DNA from: Streptomyces fructofermentans
GTDB taxonomy: Bacteria > Actinomycetota > Actinomycetes > Streptomycetales > Streptomycetaceae
Assembly: GCF_014651055.1 (NCBI RefSeq)
Contig: NZ_BMWD01000023.1
Span: 1-64,000 of the forward strand
Reading direction: 5' to 3'
Length of the DNA stretch: 64,000 bases
Position numbers and translations under genes: made by a program. This document shows positions 1 to 7,659 of this stretch, in pieces; within the stretch, counting starts at the first letter, position 1; every line of letters starts with the position of its first letter. The notes beneath the pieces are model-generated. The model was given only the letters and a program-made list of their open reading frames with translations, ran no database searches and was not told where the DNA came from.

Positions 1-543
1 TGCGGACCGTTCCGGCTTACCCCGCCCTGAAGGACGGGGCTTGCGCCGGGCGCATCGGGTCAGCCCGGGCTTGCCGAACTTCTCGGGGAAGAAACGCTCC
101 AGCCGGCCCTGGATGCCGGGTCTGCTGCGGGTCAGGCCGATCACCCCGCACGCCACGTCGATCGCGACGCCGAAGGTGAGGTCCTCCAGCCACGCCTCGC
201 CCTCGGTCCGCAGGGCGGCCAGGTGCTTGCGCGTGACGCGTTCGGTCAGTTCCCGGTAGTGCTCGTCCACACGGCGGGGCGTGAAGTACCGGGCGGTCTG
301 ACGGCGGTGTTCGCGGTGCTCGGGCCCGTCGCGGTACAGCACGGGCCGCCGGATCCGGGCGGGCAGCTTCTCGACGGTCTCGATGCCCAGACCCGCCTGC
401 ACGGTGTCGGCGCTGCGCAGCACGGCGCGCGCCGCCGGGTAACCGCTCACCTGCCACGTGCCGTTGTCCCCGCGGCCGACCGGGCAGCCGGATCCGGTAC
501 GGTCCCTGCGGATCTTCCGTGCGTCGTCGTCGGCTCGTTCCAT
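1..543 (-). CDS. Cytochrome P450, N-terminal part (cut off at window edge)
   Basis: Read from the ATG at 543 this frame stays open to the window edge. It gives a P450 N-terminus: a haem-side C-helix region with DGPEHREHRRQTARYF near residues 79-94, then the ITER-like segment RELTERVTRKHLAALR. The cysteine haem ligand and the I-helix would lie beyond the window. P450s are haem monooxygenases that oxidise small molecules with electrons from ferredoxin. The P450 likeness stops after about residue 165; the last codons read through a GC-rich hairpin typical of IS200/IS605-type ends (KPRPSGRG in this frame). The gene is therefore probably interrupted rather than merely cut by the window. It is divergent from the DUF6328 gene. 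Family assignment is firm; truncation is inferred. Confidence 0.75.
   Translation of the reverse strand, partial: MERADDDARKIRRDRTGSGCPVGRGDNGTWQVSGYPAARAVLRSADTVQAGLGIETVEKLPARIRRPVLYRDGPEHREHRRQTARYFTPRRVDEHYRELTERVTRKHLAALRTEGEAWLEDLTFGVAIDVACGVIGLTRSRPGIQGRLERFFPEKFGKPGLTRCARRKPRPSGRGKPERSA
20..39. repeat. Hairpin resembling an IS200/IS605 (TnpB-type) element end
   Basis: CCCCGCCCT-GA-AGGACGGGG forms a 9-bp stem with one G-T wobble pair. In streptomycetes this motif recurs at the ends of IS200/IS605-type elements carrying tnpB (from memory). It sits exactly where P450 similarity stops. Only one end, if that, is inside the window. Confidence 0.5.
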
Positions 544-781
544 CGAATGCGGCCTCCGTCGTCGTGCCGGCACCCCTTGCGGGACGAGCCCACCGTCCGG
601 CATGTGCGGTCAGACTCCAGGATGCCCGCCCCCGCCGCCAGTGCCCGGGCGCCGACTGCCCCTTCGGCAAGGGGATCAGGCGCGACCTGACCTCCCCGAC
701 GACGCCTGGCGCCGTCCCTGTCCCGGCGGGTCTTTGTCCAGATTCCGATTGGGCACGGAAGGAATGGGATACTTGTGCTGT

Positions 782-1291
782 ATGTCTGACCAGCAGGGCA
801 TGTCCGAGGACGAGCGGCTTCGGGCCCAGCGGGACGAATCCGAAGCGGAACGCGCCGACCGGAATTTCGCCGAGCTGCTTCAGGAGCTGCGGGTCATCCA
901 GACCGGCGTCCAGATCCTGGTCGCCTTCCTCCTGACGCTTCCGTTCCAGGCACGCTTCGCGACGCTCGACTCCTTCCAGCGCGGTATCTATGTCACCACG
1001 CTCCTGCTGGCCGTACTGGCGACGATCCTGTTCACCGCTCCTGCGGCCCTGCATCGCCAGCTCTTCCGCAAAGGCATGAAGCGGGAACTCGTCGAGGCCT
1101 CCTCCCGGTTGGCAGGCGCCGGTATGGTCGTCCTCGCATTCGCCCTCACCTCTGCGGTGCTGCTCGTCGTCGACGTCGTGCACGGCACCCCCGAGGCACT
1201 CGTCGCCGCAGCAGCGACCTTCATCGTCTGCGGCGTGATGTGGGCGCTCGTGCCCCGACACCTTGGACGCAAGGCTTCTCGGACAGACTGA
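782..1291 (+). CDS. DUF6328 family membrane protein
   Basis: A 169-residue protein with a charged N-terminus (about 45 residues, rich in E, R and D) followed by four hydrophobic segments near residues 47-65, 73-93, 110-130 and 140-158. The segment FAELLQELRVIQTGVQILVAFLL is the start of the DUF6328 domain, common in actinobacteria and without a known function. The ATG at 782 was chosen because upstream in-frame sequence is low quality and belongs to the divergent P450 promoter region. It stands alone, with the next gene 270 bp downstream on the same strand. Probably an inner-membrane protein; no substrate can be inferred. Confidence 0.8.
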   Translation: MSDQQGMSEDERLRAQRDESEAERADRNFAELLQELRVIQTGVQILVAFLLTLPFQARFATLDSFQRGIYVTTLLLAVLATILFTAPAALHRQLFRKGMKRELVEASSRLAGAGMVVLAFALTSAVLLVVDVVHGTPEALVAAAATFIVCGVMWALVPRHLGRKASRTD

Positions 1292-1561
1292 CCGCAGCCA
1301 CCGAAAGAGGCGGTGGGTGCGCGGGGCGCTGGCCGCTGAGCGGCACCCCGAACGGTCGTGGCCCGCCGTCGGCGCCGACCCCCGCGAGCGGGGGACCTGT
1401 CGTGGATCAGAGGCACGACTGCTGTCCCGATGCGCCCGCCGTCGAGAGCGATGCTTCGTCGCCGGTCATCGGGGCACTTGGTCTGCCCAGGGCATCGCGG
1501 CGTGCTGCCGAGGATCCGGGAGTCGGTCCCCGCGATGCCCCTCATGTTCCTAGGAGTCGCT

Positions 1562-2755
1562 GTGGCCGTCCGTATCGGGGTGGAGGAGGAGTTCCACATC
1601 GTCGAGGTGGAGTCGGGGGTGCTGGTGCCGCGCGCCGGCACGGTGCTCGAGGAACTCTCCGACGAGGCCTTCACCAGCGAGCTGAAGCAGTCTGTCGTGG
1701 AGAGCAACAGCGCTGTGCACGCTTCTCTGGACGACCTGCACGCCGACCTGACCGGCAGCCGGCGGCGGCTGGATGCGGCCGCCGCCGACCACGGGCTGGC
1801 CGTGGTGGCCGCCGGGACGGTTCCGCTGTCCCTCCCCTCCGCGTCCGTGCCGCCGACCCCCGGCGTCCGCTACCGGCACATGGTGGACGAGTACCGTGCG
1901 ATCGCCGACGAGCAACTGATCTGCGGGGCCCAGGTCCATGTGGACGTCCCCGACCGCGACACGGCCGTGCGGGTCATGTGCGAGGTCGCTCCGTGGCTCG
2001 CGGTACTGCTGGCGCTGTCCGCGAGTTCGCCGTTCTGGCAGGGCGTCGACACGGGGTACGCGAGCTGGCGCACGATGCTGTGGCAGCGCTGGCCCACCGC
2101 CGGGCCCGCCGGCTGTTTCGCGGACGCGGCCGAGTACGACGTGGCGGTCAGCGAACTCATCGGCTCGGGCGTCATCAGCGACCCGGGGATGATCTACTAC
2201 GACGTTCGGCCCTCGGCGCACCAGCAGACCCTGGAACTGCGCATCTGCGACGCCTGCCCGCGCGTGGAGACCGTGGTGCTCATCACCGCACTGTTCCGTG
2301 CCCTGGTGACGCGGGCGGGGCAGGAGTTGGCGGCGCGCCGCGGTGCTCCTGCCTGCCAAGGGCGCCACGGGTGGCTGCGGGCCGCGTCGTGGCGTGCCGC
2401 CCGGTCCGGCCTGGAGGAGGGCCTGATCGATCCGGACACCCACCGTGAGGCGCCCGCGCCACAGGTGGTCGGCGCACTGCTGCAGCGGGTGCGCCCGCAG
2501 CTCGAGGCCGTCGGGGACTGGGGGACGGTGGTGGCGCTGACAGAGAGGGCGTTGGCGGAGGGCAGCGCCGCCCACCGCATGCGCAGCATTGCCGACCGGG
2601 AGGACCTGCTGGCGTGTGTCGATCTCGCGGTGGGTGAGACCCGCGGGCGGCGCGGTGCGGCGCCGCCCGCCGACCCCTGGCGCCCCACCCGCCCGGCGTC
2701 GCCCGCAGCGGGCGACGTGCCCGGCCCCGACGTGGCCCGGGTCGCGGGCAGCTGA
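1562..2755 (+). CDS. Carboxylate-amine ligase, glutamate-cysteine ligase type 2 family (YbdK-like)
   Basis: A 397-residue enzyme of the GCS2/YbdK family, which joins glutamate to an amine using ATP. It opens with IGVEEEFHIVE, the conserved glutamate-rich metal/substrate loop, and keeps the LELRICDACPRVET motif in the second half. The GTG at 1562 was chosen over the ATG at 1535: AGGAG at 1552-1556 sits 5 nt upstream of it and similarity begins immediately. Length fits the family (about 370-400). The last ~35 residues are a Pro/Ala tail. Streptomycetes carry several such paralogs, some in ergothioneine or mycothiol-related thiol chemistry, but the substrate here cannot be told. About 90 bp separates it from the convergent redox gene downstream. 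Confidence 0.85.
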   Translation: MAVRIGVEEEFHIVEVESGVLVPRAGTVLEELSDEAFTSELKQSVVESNSAVHASLDDLHADLTGSRRRLDAAAADHGLAVVAAGTVPLSLPSASVPPTPGVRYRHMVDEYRAIADEQLICGAQVHVDVPDRDTAVRVMCEVAPWLAVLLALSASSPFWQGVDTGYASWRTMLWQRWPTAGPAGCFADAAEYDVAVSELIGSGVISDPGMIYYDVRPSAHQQTLELRICDACPRVETVVLITALFRALVTRAGQELAARRGAPACQGRHGWLRAASWRAARSGLEEGLIDPDTHREAPAPQVVGALLQRVRPQLEAVGDWGTVVALTERALAEGSAAHRMRSIADREDLLACVDLAVGETRGRRGAAPPADPWRPTRPASPAAGDVPGPDVARVAGS

Positions 2756-2845
2756 CGCCGCGGACCGCGAGCGCCGCTCCGGCCGCCGTGGCAGGCGTTC
2801 GCTCCGCTTCGGCCCTGCCCGGTCACCTCGCGGCGTCCGGGCAGG

Positions 2846-3871
2846 TCAGTACTCCGGCAGGGGGGTGCGCAGGGCGGAGCGCCCCTGCTGCCATGCGCTC
2901 TGCAGATGGGCGGCGAGCCGGTCCTCCAGCAGCAGCGTCGCGGCGCAGCCGAAGGCGATGTCGGCCTCCAACTCCGGTTCGTCGGCCAGGAGACCACCGA
3001 TGACGTCGCGGCGTACGACCTGTTCGTGGACGGCGTCGGCCTCCACGTGCTCGGCGTAGAAGTGTTCCGCCGCCGGTCCTGCACCGCACCGGCGCATGGC
3101 CTTGGCCAGACGGCGGGAGCCGGGGGAGGAGGTGACCTCGACACAGGCGAAGTGGCCCACCAGCGCCCCGCGCAGCGCCCGGTGCAGACCGAACAGGGAC
3201 ATCACGTTGACGGTGGCCAGGAGCGGGGCGGGAGCCTGGTCCAGGTAGCGGCCGTAGTCGGGATCGAGGCCGAGGTCGCTCATGAGGTCGGCGAACAGGC
3301 GCGCGTGGATGCGGTCGGCGCGGCCGGCACCGAACTCGTCGTACTCGATGGCGACCATCGCGGCCTTCGCCCGGCCGGTCAGCCGCGGGATGACCCAGGC
3401 GTGCGGATCGGCCTCCTTGAGGTGGTACAGCGAGCGCAGCGCGGCGTACTCGCGCAACTGCCAGAGCTCTCCCGTGGTTTCGAGCTGGTGAGTGAGGCTG
3501 CCGGACAGGTCGACGGGTTCGACGAGCAGCGGCGCGAACGCTTCTTCCACCGTCCGGGGCGAGTCGGTCAGGTCGGATCGCAGGGCATGCAGGAACCGGT
3601 GTTCCAGGCTCCGGCGCAACCGCAGCAGGTCCGGATCCCACTCCCGCTCGTCCCCGACGCCCTCGATGCCCCGGTAGTGGAGTTCGTACAGCAGATGGAG
3701 GGCGAGCTGCAGGTCCTCGCCCCAGGGATCGGCCGCCAGGACCGCCTCCGGTGCGCAGACGGGGGGCAGGGTGCTGCGCAGGGACGTCACGACGGCCCGG
3801 GACAGCACCCCCCGTCCGAGGACCAGAGGGGCGCCCACGGCGGGGCGGGCAGTGAGGCGGGGCGTGTTCAT
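2846..3871 (-). CDS. Iron-containing redox enzyme, heme-oxygenase-like diiron fold
   Basis: 341 residues resembling the 'iron-containing redox enzyme family' (heme-oxygenase-like metallo-oxidases). Motifs that could supply the metal ligands are the helical EYDEFG segment near residue 190 with nearby DRIHARLFADLM, and HFYAEHVEADAVHE further on (spaced E, H, D, H). The ATG at 3871 overlaps the stop of the upstream CDGSH gene in an ATGA arrangement, so translation is probably coupled. Members of this fold cleave C-C or C-N bonds or act as diiron oxidases; the substrate here is unknown. It is the last gene of the methyltransferase-CDGSH-redox trio; the CDGSH protein could supply electrons (inference). 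Confidence 0.75.
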   Translation of the reverse strand: MNTPRLTARPAVGAPLVLGRGVLSRAVVTSLRSTLPPVCAPEAVLAADPWGEDLQLALHLLYELHYRGIEGVGDEREWDPDLLRLRRSLEHRFLHALRSDLTDSPRTVEEAFAPLLVEPVDLSGSLTHQLETTGELWQLREYAALRSLYHLKEADPHAWVIPRLTGRAKAAMVAIEYDEFGAGRADRIHARLFADLMSDLGLDPDYGRYLDQAPAPLLATVNVMSLFGLHRALRGALVGHFACVEVTSSPGSRRLAKAMRRCGAGPAAEHFYAEHVEADAVHEQVVRRDVIGGLLADEPELEADIAFGCAATLLLEDRLAAHLQSAWQQGRSALRTPLPEY

Positions 3872-4209
3872 CGGGGGTCCCCGTCCTGTGCCGTGGATCT
3901 GCCCGCGCGGCCGCCGTGCCCCGCACGGGGCTGTCCGGCGCCGTCGGCCGGGGCCGGTTTCCTGCGGGCCCGGTGACTGGTGTCGCACCAGGGGAGGGTC
4001 CGGCTGCGGCGGCAGGTGCAGACGGCGACCATGAACCGGTCGGAGCGGGCGAGGGTGCCGTCTTCCAGGACGATCTCCACCGGCCCCTCGACCAGGACCG
4101 GCCCGGTCGGGTCGAGACGCACGCGTCGCGCCCCGCCGGCCGAAATGCCGTCGGGCATGCGGTCGCCGGACGTACGGTCGTCGGGCGTGAGGTCAGAGTG
4201 CTCGGGCAC
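3868..4209 (-). CDS. CDGSH iron-sulfur domain protein
   Basis: 113 residues containing one CDGSH-type motif near residues 64-79: C-T-C-R-R-S-R-T-L-P-W-C-D-T-S-H. This has the three cysteines and one histidine that bind a 2Fe-2S cluster in the mitoNEET family. The N-terminal 25 residues and the Ala/Pro/Arg-rich C-terminus look disordered. Such proteins are redox or cluster-transfer carriers. The 5' end overlaps the methyltransferase gene by 17 bp and the 3' end overlaps the next gene by 4 bp, so the three are one operon. The start is fixed by the overlap and could be a few codons later. Confidence 0.85.
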   Translation of the reverse strand: MPEHSDLTPDDRTSGDRMPDGISAGGARRVRLDPTGPVLVEGPVEIVLEDGTLARSDRFMVAVCTCRRSRTLPWCDTSHRARRKPAPADGAGQPRAGHGGRAGRSTAQDGDPR

Positions 4210-4882
4210 GGATGACCACCAACTCCTCCTGCTCCTCGCCGGCTTCGGAGAGCCCTCGCTCCTGGAGCCAGGCGCGCCGCGAGTGCAGCACCGGTCCCCA
4301 GGACACGCGTGCGCCGAGTGTCGTTTCTCCGGCCAGACCTTCCTGCGCGAGACGTTTCAGGGTGTTCTCGGGCCCGCACATCGCGGAGTGCACCATGAGC
4401 AGGACGCCGCCGGGCCGCAGCAGGGCAGGGGCGCTCGCGCAGATCCGGTCGATGACGAGTCGTCCGTCGGGGCCGGCGTCCCAGGCGCGGGCCGGCCCGT
4501 TCGTGGGCAGCCGGGTGTGGGGGGAGGGGACGTAGGGAGGGTTGGCGAGAACGAGGTCGAAGCGGCGCCCGCGCGTGCGGGTGGTGAAGTCGCCGTGCAG
4601 GACGGTCAGGGGCAGGTGGTGGCGCAGGGCGTTGAGGCGGGTGGTGGCCACCGCCCGCCGGGACACGTCCACGGCGGTGACCTGGGCTCCGCGTCTGGCC
4701 GCGCCGAGTGCGACGGCGCCCGTGCCGGTGCCGATGTCCAGGACCTCGGTCGTCGGGTGGAGGTCCTCCCCGGCCAGGGCGTCGGCGAGCAGCCGGGTGT
4801 CGGCCTGCGGCTGGTAGACCCCGGGCAGTACGAGCAGTCTGGGGGCAAGGAGTCCTGTGCGGTTCACGGTTGTACCGGACAC
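4193..4882 (-). CDS. NPPY-motif methyltransferase, HemK/PrmC-like
   Basis: A 229-residue class I SAM methyltransferase. The SAM-binding motif VLDIGTGTGAVAL lies near residues 48-60, the acidic end of beta-2 is VTAVDVS near 69-75, and the catalytic NPPYVPSP is near residues 114-121. NPPY enzymes methylate amide or amino nitrogens (release-factor glutamine, or N6-adenine). The C-terminal fold is closest to the HemK2/MTQ2 group. The GTG at 4882 has GGAGG five bases upstream. It heads the operon with the CDGSH and diiron-type genes, which is an unusual setting for a release-factor methyltransferase and hints at a small-molecule or modified-protein substrate (inference). Confidence 0.85.
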   Translation of the reverse strand: MSGTTVNRTGLLAPRLLVLPGVYQPQADTRLLADALAGEDLHPTTEVLDIGTGTGAVALGAARRGAQVTAVDVSRRAVATTRLNALRHHLPLTVLHGDFTTRTRGRRFDLVLANPPYVPSPHTRLPTNGPARAWDAGPDGRLVIDRICASAPALLRPGGVLLMVHSAMCGPENTLKRLAQEGLAGETTLGARVSWGPVLHSRRAWLQERGLSEAGEEQEELVVIRARAL

Positions 4883-5018
4883 TGTGGCCTCCGCAGGGAT
4901 GTCCGCAGTGCGGAGCGTGGCAGGGGAGTGCGGGCGCAGCGGCTCGTCCGCCGGGGCCGCGGGCAGTGCCGACGGTGGTCCTGGCCCGTGGTCGGTGCGG
5001 GGGCGTGCGGACGTGAGG

Positions 5019-5249
5019 TCATCGCCCCAGCTGTTCGCCGGCCCCGTCCTCGGGGGTCTGCCAGGAGTCGCTCCGGCTTGCCGCCTGCGGATTCTGATCG
5101 GTCGGACGGGCCCGGGGGGCCCGGCGGCGGGCGGCGCGGCGGCTGCCGTACCAGAACGCGCCGATCAGAAGGAGGACCAGCACCGGCCCGGCGACCATCA
5201 GGAAGAGGGACGACGAGCCACTGGCCGCGAGAAGAACGGGGGTGGTCAT
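5019..5249 (-). CDS. Small DUF6479-type membrane protein
   Basis: 76 residues: a short N-terminus, one hydrophobic helix near residues 15-33 (LFLMVAGPVLVLLLIGAFWY), then an Arg/Ala-rich and acidic cytoplasmic tail. This matches the small DUF6479 family of streptomycetes, of unknown function. It lies 136 bp upstream of the methyltransferase operon on the same strand. A GGGTAC sequence lies about 10 bp before the start on the minus strand (5257-5262), which could be a SigB-family -10, but no matching -35 is evident. Confidence 0.65.
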   Translation of the reverse strand: MTTPVLLAASGSSSLFLMVAGPVLVLLLIGAFWYGSRRAARRRAPRARPTDQNPQAASRSDSWQTPEDGAGEQLGR

Positions 5250-5598
5250 GACGCACGGGTACCCCTCCTCCCGAGTCCCTCACGGCACACGGGCAGCCAA
5301 TGGTGCGCACGGGTCCTTCGCGTACCTGCCGGGTGCGGGCCACAAGGCGTCGGGAACCCCGTCGGCAGCTCTGCCGGGCGGTTCCTCCGGTTCGCCGCCG
5401 GTGCACCGGGTTGGCGCCACGCCACCTCTTTGCTCCGCGCCCGTCCGGCGACGGGCGGTCCGGTGGTTGCTGCCCGGGGGAGGGGAGCCCTGGAGGCGAC
5501 CCGCGCACCCGGTGTCGCCGAGGCATCGTGCAAGGCGCCTCGGGTACTCGGGGACGCGCAATTGCGGTGCGGCCCACCGGAGGGGGATTCGAGCAGTC
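5250..5598. other. Divergent promoter region, 349 bp
   Basis: It separates the minus-strand DUF6479 gene from the plus-strand STAS-like gene. Apart from the SigB-type promoter listed separately and the GGGTAC at 5257-5262 on the minus strand, no gene or repeat is visible. Confidence 0.5.
5523..5547 (+). promoter_or_regulatory. Putative SigB-family promoter
   Basis: GCAT at 5523, a 15-nt spacer, then GGGTAC at 5542-5547, 52 bp before the STAS-like start. This fits the streptomycete SigB-type pattern GNNT-N14-16-GGGTAY (from memory of the literature). Confidence 0.45.
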
Positions 5599-5958
5599 AT
5601 GCTGACGTACGCATTGGAGCGGGGCGTGCTCGTCCTGACGTTGGAGGACGAGGGCGGGGAGGAGTCGGGGCCCCGGGCCCGGGACGTCCTTGCCACCCGC
5701 ATCGGTGACCTCGTCCACGTGCACAGCCCGATGCCCGTCGTCATCATTCTCGGCGGTGACGCGGCCGAGACCGTGATCAGCGCGGTGCTGCACGCCCATC
5801 GGCTGTGCAGTCGGCTCGGTGTCCTGATGTCGGTGGCCACCCCCAGTGCCGCGGCCCGTCGAGCCTTGGTGGCCGAGGCCGCTGTCCCCGGTGCGCGCCT
5901 GGTCGTCCACGCCCGCGCCGACATCGCCATCGCGACGGCCGTCACGGCCGCCGTGTGA
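5599..5958 (+). CDS. STAS-like stress protein
   Basis: 119 residues with the alternating strand/helix pattern of a STAS domain: a strand ALERGVLVLTLE near residues 5-16, a helix with RARDVLATRIGDLVHVH, a strand PVVIILGGD, and a helix HRLCSRLGVLMSVATPSAAARRALVAE. There is no D-S-S/T-G phosphorylation motif, so it is unlikely to be a classical anti-anti-sigma factor. The ATG at 5599 has a weak upstream purine run (AGGGGG). A SigB-type promoter lies just upstream, and the next genes on the opposite strand form an RsbQ/RsbP/RsbV-like operon, which suggests a stress role (inference). Confidence 0.6.
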   Translation: MLTYALERGVLVLTLEDEGGEESGPRARDVLATRIGDLVHVHSPMPVVIILGGDAAETVISAVLHAHRLCSRLGVLMSVATPSAAARRALVAEAAVPGARLVVHARADIAIATAVTAAV

Positions 5959-6028
5959 TCGTGCTCCGGCCCGGGGCTCCCGCACGGCCCCGCCGGGCCG
6001 GCTGGTGCGCCGGCGGCAGGGCGCGTGC

Positions 6029-6367
6029 TCAGGGAGCGGTGGCGGAGGCGGTGTCCGGGTGGATCGGGAAGATCTGGTCGAGGCCGACGATGCGCAGGAT
6101 GCGCAGCGTGTGGGCGGGCACGGCCGCGAGGGCGATGTCCGCTCGTGCGGCCTGGGTGTGGCGGTGGGCTGCGATCAGGGCGCTGAGGCCGCTGGAGTCG
6201 CAGAAGACCATGCCGCCCAGGTCGAGGACGAGGCACTGGCCCGGCCGGAGCGGGATCGTGGGGACCAGTTCGCTCAGTTCGGGGGCGTTGTCGTAGTCGA
6301 GTTCGCCGAGAACCTTCAGGACGGGGCCGGTGGCGGCGTACCCGGTGGTGATCTTCAGAGGGCTCAT
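6029..6367 (-). CDS. STAS-domain anti-anti-sigma factor (RsbV-like)
   Basis: 112 residues forming one STAS domain. The strand VLDLGGMVFCDSSGLSALIAAH near residues 46-67 contains the D-S-S-G phosphorylation site, whose serine is phosphorylated by an RsbW-type kinase and dephosphorylated by a PP2C phosphatase. Unphosphorylated protein would sequester the kinase and free a sigma factor. The ATG overlaps the stop of the PAS-PP2C gene (ATGA at 6364-6367), giving a coupled operon in which phosphatase and substrate are made together. No RsbW or sigma gene is in this operon; candidates lie near 50-52 kb. Confidence 0.85.
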   Translation of the reverse strand: MSPLKITTGYAATGPVLKVLGELDYDNAPELSELVPTIPLRPGQCLVLDLGGMVFCDSSGLSALIAAHRHTQAARADIALAAVPAHTLRILRIVGLDQIFPIHPDTASATAP

Positions 6368-7659
6368 CGGCTGCTCCTCGTCCGGTGGCCGGCGGTCGGG
6401 GCGCCGAGGGCGAGCAGGGCGGTGTCGTCGTCGAGGCCGTCGCCGAAGCGCTGCAGCAGTGCGGTCAGGGCTTCGATCAGGGCGGAGGCGGGCTTGCCGG
6501 CATGGTCGGAGGCGAAGGACAGCAGGGCCTGGTCCCCGTACAGGCTGGTGCGGTCCGGGCCGGTGCGGGCCTCGGTGATGCCGTCGGTGTAGAGCAGGAG
6601 GGTGTCGCCGGGAGCCAGGGTGGTGGTGGCCGCGGTGAACTGGGCGGAGGGCAGCACGCCGACGAGGAGGCCGCCGGGGGTGGGCAGGAAGTCGGCGGTG
6701 CCGTCGGCCCGCGTGACGATGGCCGGAGGGTGGCCGCCCGAGGCGATGCGGACGGCGACCTGCCCGGTGTCGGGGTCGGGCTCGAGCGTGCCGAAGACGA
6801 CGGTGCAGTACCGCGGGTCCCCGCTGCCGGCGGCGTAGCGCTCGTGGAGCACCTTGTTCAGGGTGGTGAGGGCGGTGACCGGGTCGGGGTCGTGCAGTGC
6901 GGCAGTGCGCAGGGTGTAGCGGGTCAGGGAGGTGACCGCGGCTGCCTGGGGCCCCTTGCCGCACACATCGCCGAGGAAGAAGCCGAAGCGTTTGCCGTCG
7001 AGGGGGAAGACGTCGTAGAAGTCGCCGCCGAGCCGATCGGGGGACGCGGTGTGGTACGAGGCCGCCGTCTCCACCCCGGGAAGCACCGGCAGGATGTCGG
7101 GCAGCAGTGACTGCTGGAGGACGGCCAGCGCGTCCTGCAGTCGGGCGCGGTCGGCCTCCGACTGCCTGCGCGCCTCCTCGGCGGCCTTGCGGCCGCGCAG
7201 GAGTTCCTCCTCGTAGGCGCGGCGCTGGCGGGCGTCGAAGACGGTGGTCCGGATCAGCAGGGGCTCGCCGGTACTGCCGTGCTTGACCGAGGAGGAGACC
7301 AGCACCGGTATCCGGCCGCCGCCGCTCTGCTTGATCTCCAGGGCGATGCCGCTGATCTCCCCCTGCATCTGCAGCATCGGGGCGAAGTGGGTCTCGTGGT
7401 ACAGCCTGCCGCCCACGGTCAGCAGGTCGGTGAACCGCATCCGGCCCACCACCGCCTCGCGGTCCAGGCCGAGCCAGCCCAGCAAGGTGGCGTTGATCTT
7501 CGCGATGGTGCCGTCCATCAGGGTGGACAGGTAGCCGCACGGGGCGTTCTCGTACAGTTCCTCGGCGCTGTCCTCCAGCAGGGCGGCGAACGCCCCGCGC
7601 GAGGACTCCGCCTCGTCGGCCTCGTGGGGTTCCTGCTGTTGGCCGGTGCGGCACATCAT
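6364..7659 (-). CDS. PAS-domain PP2C (SpoIIE-type) phosphatase, RsbP-like
   Basis: 431 residues. The N-terminal part (about 30-150) is a PAS domain (YENAPCGYLSTLMDGTI, then an RTTVFDARQRRAYEEEL exit helix), followed by a coiled coil near 150-190 (GRKAAEEARRQSEADRARLQ). The C-terminal SpoIIE/PP2C domain has the metal-binding aspartates in GGDFYDVF, GDVCGKGPQAA, LLYTDGITEAR and DDDTALLAL. It should dephosphorylate the STAS protein encoded immediately downstream. The PAS plus PP2C layout beside an RsbQ-like hydrolase matches the Bacillus RsbP-RsbQ energy-stress pair. The start ATG at 7659 overlaps the hydrolase stop; the adjacent ATG at 7656 is also possible. Confidence 0.85.
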   Translation of the reverse strand: MMCRTGQQQEPHEADEAESSRGAFAALLEDSAEELYENAPCGYLSTLMDGTIAKINATLLGWLGLDREAVVGRMRFTDLLTVGGRLYHETHFAPMLQMQGEISGIALEIKQSGGGRIPVLVSSSVKHGSTGEPLLIRTTVFDARQRRAYEEELLRGRKAAEEARRQSEADRARLQDALAVLQQSLLPDILPVLPGVETAASYHTASPDRLGGDFYDVFPLDGKRFGFFLGDVCGKGPQAAAVTSLTRYTLRTAALHDPDPVTALTTLNKVLHERYAAGSGDPRYCTVVFGTLEPDPDTGQVAVRIASGGHPPAIVTRADGTADFLPTPGGLLVGVLPSAQFTAATTTLAPGDTLLLYTDGITEARTGPDRTSLYGDQALLSFASDHAGKPASALIEALTALLQRFGDGLDDDTALLALGAPTAGHRTRSSR

